The notes beneath the pieces were generated by a model. That model did no database searches and was not told where the DNA came from. It was given only the letters and a program-made list of their open reading frames with translations. Source: Boswellia sacra (lineage: Eukaryota; Streptophyta; Magnoliopsida; Sapindales; Burseraceae). Taken from it: a stretch of DNA of 64,000 nt. Of the stretch, positions 10,217-20,814 are shown piece after piece; the first letter of the stretch is position 1, and every line of letters starts with the position of its first letter. Where the stretch lies: assembly GCA_013180625.2 (NCBI GenBank), contig SNVD02011421.1, positions 1 through 64,000 on the forward strand, in the 5' to 3' direction. Both the position numbers and the translations under genes were made by a program.

Positions 10217-11634
10217 TGATGCGTTCGAAACTAACAAGGTATATAGTCGCACAAGAATAAAGTGATAAGTAAGATATCGTTCCCACGAGGATTGATTCTA
10301 ATTGAATTTGTTATTTTACAGCAACAATAAATTAAATAAGGGGGGTTTTGTTGAATGATTAACTAAATGAACTAAGAATGCAAATGAAGAAAAACAAAAC
10401 AGAAAGTTAATTTGAGTGAAAAAATCAATGAGAGAAATCTGGTTAAGGGATCATTCTCTACCACAAGATATGGATTTGCGAATTAATCGTAGAATTGTCA
10501 TCCAATTATAGTATTGAAGTTATCAACCGTAGATAACAACAAGCTATGTTACCCCAATCTTTCCTTACTTTGTTGTTAAATAAAACAAGCTCTTTATTTA
10601 ATCTCTATCATTAAACAACCTAGAACAAGCTCTCTAAGTTTAATTCAATGGAAGCATTACGATAAGAAAGATAGGTTGATCTAAGCAATAATCACACAGG
10701 TTCAGATTATTTAACCTAGGTTTATTTTCCAATTGCAATCTCTGATCACAATTTTGCTACTAATGATTCGAAATTCATGACAATTACGGATCAAGATTTC
10801 TAATCTAGCAAAAATAACAAAAAAACCCAACTTATATTCAATGGCCAGACCCCAAATACAATCAGCAAGCAATAACATTAGATATGGGAAAAATGCAAGC
10901 AAACTTCAATTAGAAAATTGGAATAACAATTTATGACACAATCAACTCACAAAAATCCATATCAAGGGCTTTGAAATCACCCTCAACCAATTCAGATTTA
11001 GTTACACATATTCAGATAGAATACAAATACAATACAATATGGAGACATTCCAGAAAATGAAAGGGAAAGGGAAAACTTAGCAAATTTGATGAAATCTCTT
11101 AGTATTTGTAGTTCTTCCTCTTTCCAAGCCTTCAATCTCCTTCAAGAACTCCGAGAGATGAGAGAAATCCAAAGATGCAGCCTCTAACACTTTCTCCCCC
11201 TCTTCAAGTTATTAAAATAAAACCCTAAAATGAGTTTATATACTCTGCTACAGTAAATTACTACAGTGTCCCGTATTATACATGCAATAGTGATTTATGG
11301 AATTACATTTCTACACTTCTCACACTGTTTTGATTATAACTTTCGGTACACTGAATGAATTCATGAACCGTAAATTTCTTTAGAAAATAGACTTCGATAG
11401 CTTTCCAACGGTATACAACATGTCATCGGGTTCATTGTATATCAATACAATTAAATCCGAGAAGATGGTTGACTAGCAGAGGTGAAAATGAAGGGTTTTA
11501 CTCCTTTTTTGTGCAAGTTGCTCCAAAACTCCTACAAACATCAAAACCACACAAAAACATAAAAATACCAAGGAATATAGCAAAGAAACATAGACGAATT
11601 GATATGAAAGTAATACATAAATAGACATCTATCA
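10217..11634 (-). mobile_element. 5' LTR of element A
   Basis: 1418 bp, on the minus strand TGATAGATGTCTATT... to ...GCATCA. Flanked inside by the PBS and outside by ATTGA. The left partner LTR is missing, so no target-site duplication can be tested. The first 30 bases on the minus strand resemble the 5' LTR of element B (a TTTATGTATTACTTT segment) more than the solo LTRs. Confidence 0.9.
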
Positions 11635-11745
11635 ATTGACACTACTCATCTTCCCTTATAAGTTGCTAAGTATTACCATGGTTGGGTGCTTATCACCGAT
11701 ACGTTTCAAAAACTCTTTCGGTGTCTTATGGTCGATATAGAGTTG

Positions 11746-11898
11746 TTCTTCTCTTTTCTCTTTTTTTTTTCCTCTTTTTCTTTTTCTTCTTTTTTCTTTT
11801 CTTTTTTCTCTCTCTTTTTTCTCTCTCCTTTTCTTTCTTTTTTCCTTTTTTTCTTTTCTTTCTTTTTATCTTTTCTTTTCTCTTTTTCTCTCTTTTTA
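11746..11898 (+). repeat. Polypyrimidine (C/T) tract
   Basis: About 150 bp of almost pure T and C on the + strand, 100 bp upstream of the TATA box of the PMD-like gene. The long frames on both strands here (Phe/Leu/Ser-rich or Lys/Arg/Glu-rich) come from the repeat and are not genes. It may have been part of the promoter region, or be simple expansion. Confidence 0.85.
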
Positions 11899-12005
11899 CG
11901 TTTTTGCCCTTCATTAAAGGGATAGCCCACTGGCTGTGCAAGGACTACTAGTCGATGGTTTGACTGTTGACCGATAGTTCGACTACTAACTGACAGTAGA
12001 GGGTC

Positions 12006-12013
12006 TATATAAG
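12006..12013 (+). promoter_or_regulatory. TATA box of the PMD-like gene
   Basis: TATATAAG at 12006-12013 is followed by pyrimidine-rich leader sequence and by an ATG at 12117, about 110 bp downstream. This spacing is typical of a plant core promoter and supports 12117 as the gene's start. Confidence 0.55.
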
Positions 12014-12116
12014 GACCCTTCACCTTCCTCCACTTTATTCACGTGCCATTTCTTCATTTTTCATTCGATTTGCCTCCAGTTTTCTCCTTTGTGCTTGTCT
12101 CGACCTCCTTTTTCCA

Positions 12117-15100
12117 ATGACGGGTCATCTAGTCCATCTTGACTTGAATGAGAGAGATCCTGTCTGGAGATCGACGTTGAAAGGTCTTCCAAACGACCAT
12201 GAAGTGCTCGTTGTCTACGACGTGGGTTCCCACACAATCAACGAGGTATGCTGATGCGTTCGAAACTAGCAAGTATACTAGTCGCACAAGTAATAAAGTG
12301 ATGAGTAAGATATCGTTCCCACGAGGATTGATTCTAATTAAATTTGTTATTCGAAAGCGAAAACAGAATTAAATGGGGGGGTTTTGTTGATTGATTAACT
12401 AGATGAAATATTAATGCAAATAAAGAATAACAAAACAGAAAGTTAATTTGAGTGAAAAATCAATGAGAGAAACTGGTTAAGGGATCCTTCTCTACCACAA
12501 GATATGGATTTGCGAATTAATCGTAGAATTGTCATCCAATTACACCATTGAAATTATCAACCGTAGATAACAACAAGCTCTGTTATCCCAATCTTTCCTT
12601 ACTTTGTTGTTAAATAAAACAAGCTCTTTATTTAATCTCTATCCATTAAACAACCTAGAACAAGCTCTCTAAGTTTAATTCAATGGATGCATTACGATAA
12701 GAAAGATAGGTTGATCTAAGCAATAAACACACAAGCTCGGATTATTTAACTTAGGTTGTATTCTCCAATTGCAATCTCTGATCACAATTTTGCTACTAAT
12801 GATTAGAAATTCAAGACAATTACGGATCAAGATTTCTAGTCTAGCAATAGACATATCCAGATTATATTCAGTTGGCCACCCAATATACAATCCAGCAAGC
12901 AATCATAAGCATTAAACATGGGAAAATACAAGCAACTTCAATTAGAGAATTGGATAACAATTTCTTACACAATCAACTTACAAAAACCATATCAAGGGCT
13001 TTGAAATCACCCTCAACCAATTCAGATTCAGTTACACATGTTCAGACAGAATACAAATACAATACAATATGGAGACATTCCAGAAAATGAAAGGGAAAGG
13101 GAAACTTAGCAAATTTGATGAAATCTCTTAGGATTGTAGTTCTTCCTCTTTCCAAGCCTTCAATCTCCTTCAAGAACTCCAAGAGATGAGAGAAATCCAA
13201 AGATGCAGCCTCCTCCACGTTCTCCCCTCTTCCAGTTATGAAATAAAACCCTAAAATGTGTTTAAATACTCTGCTACAGTAACGTGCTACAGTGTCCCGT
13301 ATTATACATGCTACAGTGATGTGTGGAATTACATTTCTACACTTCTCACACTGTTTTGATTACAACTTTCGGTACACTGAATGGATTCATAAACCGTAAA
13401 TTTCTCCAAAAAGTAGACTTCGAGAGCTTTTCAACGGTATATGATATGTCATCGGGTTCATTGTATATCAATACAATTAAATCCGAGAAGATGGTTGACT
13501 AGCAGAGGTGAAAATGAAGGGTTTTACTCCATTTTTGTGAAAGTTGCTCCAAAACTCCTACAAACATCAAAACCACACAAAAACATAAAAATACCAAGGA
13601 ATATAGCAAAGAAACATGGACGAATTGATATGAAAATGATATATAAATAGACACTTATCATATGCATTCTTCTTCATTTCTTAAGTCTTCCATTTTCTAG
13701 GAATTTCAGGGCATGTATTCATGTAGAGACTTTAATTTCTTGCCTTAAGACTTCCATGAGAACAAGATGTGTGGGTCGTTTTCTGGAGCCCACACTTGGT
13801 ACTTAGAGATAGAAAATGGTGCTGTCAAAAATAAGATTGATGCTAGTGGCTTCTATAAGTTTATTACTTGTCGTCCACATGCTACTCAACACACTAATCG
13901 TCAAGCACAAGTTGCTCTATGTGAGAGGTGGATGGAAACCACCTACACTTTCCATTTTTTGATTTCACATTGCCACTCTGATTGGCCTTCTGTGTGGTGA
14001 AGAGGTTATACCCATCGATGCTTGTATCGCAGACTCGAGGGATCAGCAAAATTTGGTTCGCCAGTTTCTTGGGTGCGATGTGAAGATCAAGAACAACATC
14101 GCGATTCGGTACACTGCATTATACGAATATTAGAGGAGGAGATCAAACCTGACTTCAATCGAGGTGGATCAGTATGCACGTAGCTTTATTGTGTATCTGC
14201 TTAGTTCGACACTTTTTGGCAATACGTCAAACATAACCTTCTTGACTTTGCTTCCTGCCCTTCGGGATCTCGATCGGGTGAGGACTTTTGACTGGGGTTC
14301 TGCTGCTCTTGGCCAATTGTACTTTGGATTAGATCATGCATGTCGAGATGTTAATGCGATTACCAATTTTGCCCCATTACTTGAGGCAATTTTTTTTCTT
14401 TTTACACCTTTGCATTTTGTTCGTATGAATTCCATTTCTGATTCTATCTTGTTTATAATATATATGGGCCTATGAGTTAGGCGTTCTGCCTTCATCACTT
14501 CCTGCCTGTGAGGACTTTTCTTTCCCATAGATGAAGAGGTGGGTTGCACGTCGTGCAGAGCTCAAGAGATCTCATGAGCTAGACTTCTTTCGTCATTACA
14601 TCCACACAATGACCTGGGACAAGATAAAAGACATTGCAGTCAACATTTCATTCTTTTCTATATTATAATCTCACCATATTTCTATTATTCGTAGATTTGT
14701 TCTAAGTTGTAGGGCCCTGTTGAGGGTTGTTCAGTTGCTATGCAACTGGCTGCCCCATTTATCAACTACCGCATGCTTCTCCCATGCATTGATAATATGA
14801 TGTGGTATTTAGATTATCACCTCTAGGATTGGTTTAAAAGCCCAAAGTGTCGTCCAATTCCTCCTTCTCTGTCAATTCTGATGATAGACTCAGCGGACTT
14901 GGCTATGGAGTCAAATGTGTCAGATTACATGACTGGGATTCACTTGAGCGAGATTGAGCTCCTGGCAAATCTGCCTCTTTTGTTGTCACTACTAAGCAGC
15001 CACACCTACCTTCAGCCCCTACAGCTACTCTGGCTATTCCAACTGGTCATGTGATTGGTAACCTATAGGCCTACCCTAGTAATGTAGTCTACACATGGGA

Positions 15101-15560
15101 TGCCGGTGTGTAGATCAGCAGCCATGCAATCACTAAGGACTCGACCATGTCTATTCCTTTCGTTCCTCATGATACCACTCTAGTAAGTCTTCTAACTATG
15201 TATTCTTCAAGTTTCCTGTTATTCTTCAAATATCTATTCGTCATAAATTTGCAATGCATTACAAGTACCACGATCTTCCATGTAGTGTGTCTTTTAAATG
15301 CAAACTGCTTCTCATGGATATATCTTATAGTATCTCACCTGTATCAGGTAAAACATTACTCTATCCTTCATGTATGCATGATTTCTATCTTAAAAGTTTC
15401 TAACTATATACTTCTTACTTGGACTAGACAAGTCATCACGAGAATTCCCATCTGGAACGAGAGATTGAGCACCTACAGTCTCAAGTTGCTACCTTCTTTG
15501 TCGATGATGATGATGATGGTAATGAGTGAAGACTATCGCCATCAGTTTCCTTCATGTTGA
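12117..15560 (+). pseudogene. Plant mobile domain (PMD/MAIN-like) gene, decayed and split by a solo LTR
   Basis: Exon 1 (12117-12245, 43 codons) ends GAG|GTATGC; a solo LTR is inserted in the first bases of intron 1. Exon 2 starts at about 13767 after AACAAG and contains ALCERWMETTYTFHF, matching the PMD hallmark VERWRPETHTFHL. A frameshift near 13975 leads into EEVIPIDACIADSRD. A third frame at 14164 reads YLLSSTLFGNTSNITFLTLL and FDWGSAALGQLYF, matching the PMD STLF..LEDL...WGSAALA segment. At 14531 RWVARRAELKRSHE and HTMTWDKI match the domain's C-terminal part. PMD proteins occur in host MAIN/MAIL genes and inside transposons. Frameshifts and stops make this a pseudogene. The 14650-15560 tail has no clear frame. 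Whether it was host or transposon-borne cannot be decided here. Confidence 0.75.
12252..13660 (-). mobile_element. Solo LTR of the LOG-carrying gypsy family in PMD intron 1
   Basis: 1409 bp from TGATGCGTTCGAA to GACACTTATCA on the + strand (minus orientation). It is flanked by a perfect 5-bp target-site duplication TATGC at 12247-12251 and 13661-13665. No internal sequence is present, so it is a solo LTR left by LTR-LTR recombination. Removing it and one TATGC restores a normal intron donor. Confidence 0.95.
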
Positions 15561-15958
15561 TTTCATTCTTTTGTCCATTTAGCTTCCATGTATAAACTTT
15601 TGTGTTTCAACTTTTCATGATGTATAATCAAAGCAATCAGTTATATGAACAAACTTCAAAGACTTAGTGAAAATTTTCTATTTTCAATTTAGTACATTGC
15701 TCCCTAGACTGCGTATTTTCAACTTAGTACAGGCTCATGGTTTAGGACAGATTCCACATCTGAAACTATTCTCCATTGTCAATCACCATATGCTGTGATA
15801 CCCCCAATCTGTAAATATTATTCCTCTCATAAAACAAAACAATCTACTTTACCCCCAGTTTTGCTAAGAAGAATTTTGCTTCCATCCATTCCAAGAATTA
15901 ATCATCGCAACCACCCTTCCTCAGATGTCTCACCTCTACGCCTTCTCGCTTCTCATAT
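15561..15958 (+). other. Region between PMD-like pseudogene and second solo LTR
   Basis: No coding frame or repeat recognised. Contains a short partial duplication (AATTTAGTACATTGC and AACTTAGTACAGG around 15690-15730). The sequence continues after the solo LTR at 17375. Confidence 0.5.
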
Positions 15959-17369
15959 TGATAAGTGTCTATTTATATATCATTTTCATATCAATTCGTC
16001 CATGTTTCTTTGCTATATTCCTTGGTATTTTTATGTTTTTGTGTGGTTTTGATGTTTGTAGGAGTTTTGGAGCAACTTGCACAAAAATGGAGTAAAACCC
16101 TTCATTTTCACCTCTGCTAGTCAACCATCTTCTCGGATTTAATTGTATTGATATACAATGAACCCGATGACATATTATATACCGTTGGAAAGCTCTCGAA
16201 GTCTATTTTCTGGAGAAATTTACGGTTTATAAATCCATTCAGTGTACCAAAAGTTGTAATCAAAACAGTGTGAGAAGTATAGAAATGTAATTCCACAAAT
16301 CACTGTAGCATGTATAATACGGGACACTGTAGCAGGTTACTGTAGCAGAGTATTTAAACACATTTTAGGGTTTTATTTTCATAACTTGAAGAGGGGAGAA
16401 CGTGGTGGAGGCTGCAGCTCTGGAATTCTTTCATCTCCTGGAGTTCTTGAAGGAGAAAGGAAGCTTGGAAAGAGGAAGAACTACAATCCAAAGAGAATTA
16501 CATCAAATTTGCTAAGTTTTTCCCTTCCCTTTCATTTTCTGGAATGTCTCCATGTTGTATTGTATTTACCACGTTCTTAAACATGTGTAACTGAATCTGA
16601 ATTGGTTGAGGGTGATTTCAAAGCCCCTGATATGGTTTTTGTGAGTTAATTGTGCAAGAAGTTGTTATCCAATTCTCTAATTGAAGTTGCTTGTATTTTC
16701 CCATATCTAATGCTTATGATTGCTTACTGATTGTATTTGGAATGGCCAACTGAATATAATCTGTTGTTGTCTATTGCTAGATTAGAAATCTTGATCCGTA
16801 ATTGTCATGAATTTCCAATCATTAGTAGCAAAATTGTGATCAGAGATTGCAATTGGAAAATACAACCTAGGTTAAATAATCCGAACTTGTGTGATTATTG
16901 CTTAGATCAACCTATCTTTCTTATCGTAATGCTTCCATTGAATTAAACTTAGAGAGCTTGTTCTAGGTTGTTTAATGGATAGAGATTAAATAAAGAGCTT
17001 GTTTTATTTAACAACAAAGTAAGGAAAGATTGGGTTAACAGAGCTTGTTGTTATCTACGGTTGATAACTTCAATGCTGTAATTGGATGACAATTCTACGA
17101 TTAATTCGCAAATCCATATCTTGTGGTAGAGAATGATCCCTTAACCAGTTTCTCTCATTGATTTTTCACTCAAATTAACTTTCTGTTTTGTTATTCTTCA
17201 TTTACATTCTTAGTTCATTTAGTTAATCATTCAACAAAACCCCCCTTATTTAGTTTATTGTTGCTGAAAAATAACAAATTCAATTAGAATCAATCCTCGT
17301 GGGAACGATATCTTACTCATCACTTTATTACTTGTGCGATTAGTATACTTGCTAATTTCGAACGCATCA
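15959..17369 (+). mobile_element. Solo LTR of the LOG-carrying gypsy family (+)
   Basis: 1411 bp, TGATAAGTGTC to GAACGCATCA. Perfect 5-bp target-site duplication CATAT at 15954-15958 and 17370-17374. No PBS or internal sequence follows, so it is a solo LTR. It is one of the best-preserved copies and can serve as family reference. Confidence 0.95.
16301..16358 (+). promoter_or_regulatory. LTR promoter module: three CTGTAGCA repeats and TATTTAAA box
   Basis: CTGTAGCA occurs at about 16303-16310, 16327-16334 and 16340-16347, followed directly by TATTTAAA at 16351-16358. The same block is present in the other complete LTRs (for example 46284-46340). Repeats placed just before a TATA-like box suggest the U3 promoter; transcription start is not shown. 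Confidence 0.5.
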
Positions 17370-17374
17370 CATAT

Positions 17375-17760
17375 GCTTTACAAGATGATTAAGGCAACCT
17401 TAGGTGAAGCCTCTAGACAGATTCTAATTGACAATTTCTCGAAGCAAGTGGTCTCTACCAACTGGACATTCCTTTGAACAAATAAAACTCATCATCGCTC
17501 TCCTCAAAGCTATTGTGCATCCCTCAGGTCATGTTCTTCACTTTAACTACTAACGAACTTTAGCCCCTGTGTGAAGAATTTGGTGTTATCTAGTGTCTTT
17601 GCTTGTTTATACTCCTTGACAGATTCCAAAGTGTCCCAACATATCAAGTACAACATGCATGGCACAAAAAGGGCCCAATTACCAACAAAGTGCCAGCATA
17701 GGATGCTATAAGTTCTCAATGCATCAAATGCCCCCAAATTCAAACCTTTGCTAATCCTTG
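17375..17760. other. Continuation of the sequence interrupted by the solo LTR
   Basis: Continues from 15958 after removal of the LTR and one CATAT. No convincing coding frame; a 66-codon minus-strand frame at 17543-17743 has no recognisable features. Probably non-functional. Confidence 0.4.
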
Positions 17761-18592
17761 CACATCACTTGCCTCTAGTTTCCAACTTTTGCCAATCCTC
17801 AAGCTAAAAAGGAAACAAAGCACACCAAAAACACGATGAGTTAATTATAAGTTGTATATCAATTTGATTCACAATTAGGCTCCTCAAAGATTCCTCAGAT
17901 TTAATAGCTCAAAGGGAACACGTTGCCATCATGAATGTCAGAACTTCAACTTCGATGCTAGTATAATTTCATTCAAAATTCTTTGTGTGTGTGTGTGTAG
18001 TCGATCATACTTCACCCTTTGAAACTCGGATAACTTTATATGGATAGAAGCTAGTGACCAATCTCTAACGAAGCAAAAAGGCCATTAGGGCTTTACCAAG
18101 CTTGTAATGTGAGGCTAGAGTCAAGGTATGATAAGGAAAATTATAAGGCTATTTTTACTCATAGTCATAGGACCATCCTAAAACCTGAGAGCACCAACTC
18201 TTACACTTTTTTTAGTCTCTTTGTCCTTTAATATATCACCTATTCTTCTTCTTTTTTCTTCTCTCTTCTTCTTTTCTTTCTTTTCTCTCTCCTTTTTTCT
18301 TTCTTTCTTTCTTCCTTTCTTTTTTTTAATGCATAACATTGCATAGAAACCTTTTCAGCATTAGCTCACGAAGGTGCATTGGGGATAATGATTTATGTAT
18401 GGGTTGGCTTGAAAAGGCTAAATCGATCCAAAGACGGTCTAAATTTTTTTCTTAATATTGTGTAATCAAAGATTTTGCCTCGAGTAGTGATTAAACGGGT
18501 TCTAGATTTTTGTGAGATGCCAACACGTCACCCCATTCACATAAAATTTCTCTAAGTGGTGAAAAGGTTCCATGTCCATGGTTATCGTGCTT
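17761..18592 (-). mobile_element. Old gypsy 3' noncoding remnant (-)
   Basis: Blocks such as AAGCTTGTAATGTGAGG, followed by AAGGTATGATAAGG (18095-18140), and TTTTGCCTCGAG followed by GGGTTCTAGA (18470-18510) match, in reverse, the long 3' noncoding tail of element B (around 45.5 and 44.8 kb) and of A (4970-5010). It is much more diverged than A or B. It includes a (TG)n run near 17983-17998 and a pyrimidine tract at 18243-18328. Confidence 0.55.
18243..18328 (+). repeat. Polypyrimidine tract
   Basis: About 85 bp of C/T, lying inside the old gypsy 3' noncoding remnant. On the minus strand it is purine-rich, as in the corresponding A/G-rich block of element B at 45.2 kb. Confidence 0.8.
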
Positions 18593-19600
18593 GTGAATGA
18601 GACTTTCATCCTGCCAGAGCAATTGCAACCATGTTACTGTATCAAAGCCCAATAAGGACTTAAGGGCACAAAACAAGCCACAAAGGCAAGCCTAGAGAAA
18701 CAAAATAGAGTTGCCACCCATGTGCTAACTATAGGAAAATAGTGAATGACGATAGTCCAATCCCTTGCTTCTGGACTTAAAGTACCTTCACCCCTTCAGA
18801 CTTGGGTTTAAGAAGTTAGGTACGAGATTAAACCTCACCTGAATTTGAATCCGACCTCTACTCGAGCTTGCTAAGTCAAATGTTTTTATTAGAGTAATGT
18901 TTACTCTATTGATCCTAATTCATTTTAACACAACTAATTTTATCTTTATTAAGCATGTGAGGTGAGTACATGTTATACATACAAAGAAAGGAAATAGAAG
19001 AATAGAGTTATAATTTTAGAAAACATGGCAGAATGGGGAAAGGGATTACGTCAATTCTTAAAAATGCATAAAATAAAAAGGTAAGGTAAAAGATGTGGAA
19101 ATCATCCACTCACACTCTCCAAATGACAATAATAAAAAATAGCATGAATGAAACATATAAAGCATCACTCAAGCATTAAGAACAATCATTCATAATTAAA
19201 GCATAAAACAATAAAATGAAACCAAATCAAGTAATAAATCCCTCACCACCAATCGTGAGTCCATCCATTACTTATCTAATTACATTTCACAAAACACAAA
19301 GAAAACAAAACAGCATTAATTAAAAGATTAACAAATTCCCTCATCATCCACTCTAAACACCACATATGATCACGTATGCATTTATAATCACCATTCGGCT
19401 ATGTCTCCCTACCATCATCATCGTATCCCAATAAACAAAATTTGTTTATGACTCTATTAAATGAATGATTTAAGTAAGTCATAAAGCTAATAATAATAAT
19501 AGTAATAATAAAAATGATTAAAAAATTAACATTGTATAAATTACGAAATCGTATAAATCAAATCGTTATTATGTCTGTTGAGAGTGGAGGAAATGGGAAT
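18593..19600 (-). mobile_element. Diverged LTR fragment of the Tat/Ogre-like family (-)
   Basis: Aligns block by block with the LTR at 51203-53071: the TTTCATCCTGCCAGAGC segment, AATAGAGT-GCCACCC, the TTCACCCCTTCAGA segment, AAGAAGTTAGGTA and the CCCTCACCACCAATCGTGAG segment. It begins at the same LTR end and decays towards 19600. No internal region is attached. Confidence 0.7.
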
Positions 19601-19628
19601 AAAGAAAGAGTTGATGGCTTAAGACGTG

Positions 19629-19652
19629 TTATATATATATATATATATATAT
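19629..19652. repeat. (AT)12 microsatellite
   Basis: Uninterrupted AT dinucleotide run. Confidence 0.9.
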
Positions 19653-20263
19653 TATGAGGTTGGCTACGCAATCAAAAAAAGCATTAGGTATATTATTTTC
19701 CAAAACACCCCTTCACTTAGTTTATCTTTTTGTATTTCCCAAAATCTAACATCATATTGTTGAGTATTATTAATTATTTACATTATCTTTAAGAGTAATT
19801 CTAGAGATAAAACCAATTAATACAACTAATTTCATATAAACTGATATATTATAATTTCATTGAACATGTGATGTTCGTATCATTTATTTTTTTATTTACA
19901 CTCATATATTATTATGCTTTATCTATCAATTGATATCTCACCATGTCAAATTGCATTAATTTAGTTGTTTGAATTGATTATATATGTAGGAATACTCTTA
20001 TGTTTTATTAATTAAAGGTACTTTCTTTAAAAATTAATTAGATAATTTTTTCCCTCTAAATAAGTTATATATATATGAAGAGATATTTTAACACAAAATT
20101 ACACACAATTTTCTATCTTTTTGATTCACAAGATTCAATGGTTGAGATAATTAATGAGTTACCAACATTAAATATAATTTATTAATTTTCAATATCTACC
20201 ATTAGATTTTGTAAGATTAATAACCAATCATTAAATTGTGTCAAAAATTTTTGTTAAACGATC

Positions 20264-20310
<47 letters not shown>

Positions 20311-20311
20311 A
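20264..20311. repeat. Compound (CT)n(TA)n microsatellite
   Basis: About 11 CT units followed directly by about 13 TA units. Confidence 0.9.
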
Positions 20312-20814
20312 TCTTTTTTATTATAGCAAACTATCAATTTTATTAAATTTACATTAACTTACTTTTAAAATTATAAAGATGAGAGGGATAAAATCTTGTT
20401 TACCAAAATTTAGTTAATAGGTTGCATTTTAAAAAGAAAATGTACTAAAATATTTTTCTAGGTACACATAGCCACACATACGATAAAAATTGACGTGACA
20501 CAACTTTTAATCAACAAAAAATCTTAATTCATCATGTCAAGAGGACATAAACCTTTGGATCTCAAAAAAAAAAAAAAAAAACCCTCAGATATATTAGCTC
20601 CGTAGCACATTTTTTTTCCAAGAACAGCAACTCTATTCAATTAATTAAGGATAGTATCACTAAAAAGTAATAAAATTAAACACGTCAGTGACTAGAAGTT
20701 GGGAGAAAATGATAAAGAAAATATTGCCAAGACATTTCTCTCTGATCTGCATTGTGAAACAGGGTCTTCCATTGAATAGATTTTGTTAGGATGCTCATGT
20801 GAGTTGCTTCAACT

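Larger units (their letters stand above)
4600..11634 (-). mobile_element. Element A: LOG-carrying Ty3/gypsy (Athila-like), RT-INT deleted, 3' end lost
   Basis: Reading leftwards: 5' LTR 10217-11634, tRNA-Asp-type PBS, gag, protease, pol linker, deletion scar near 8098, spacer, ORF X, tandem G-box repeats, LOG gene, 3' noncoding region. The last roughly 0.75 kb of internal sequence and the 3' LTR seen in element B are missing; internal sequence stops at 4600 against an oppositely oriented LTR. Compared with B, a block corresponding to about 39.08-41.71 kb (RT core, RNase H, integrase) is absent. It is non-autonomous and decayed. Confidence 0.85.
19601..20740. other. AT-rich intergenic DNA with microsatellites
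   Basis: No genes seen. Contains (AT)n at 19629-19652 and a compound (CT)n(TA)n at 20264-20311. This is the 3' flank of the ERV-type gene on the minus strand. Confidence 0.7.

Noticed and set aside
11682..12023. Long Phe/Leu/Ser-rich and Lys/Arg/Glu-rich frames on both strands
   Set aside because: They are translations of a polypyrimidine tract; no domain and no codon-level signal.
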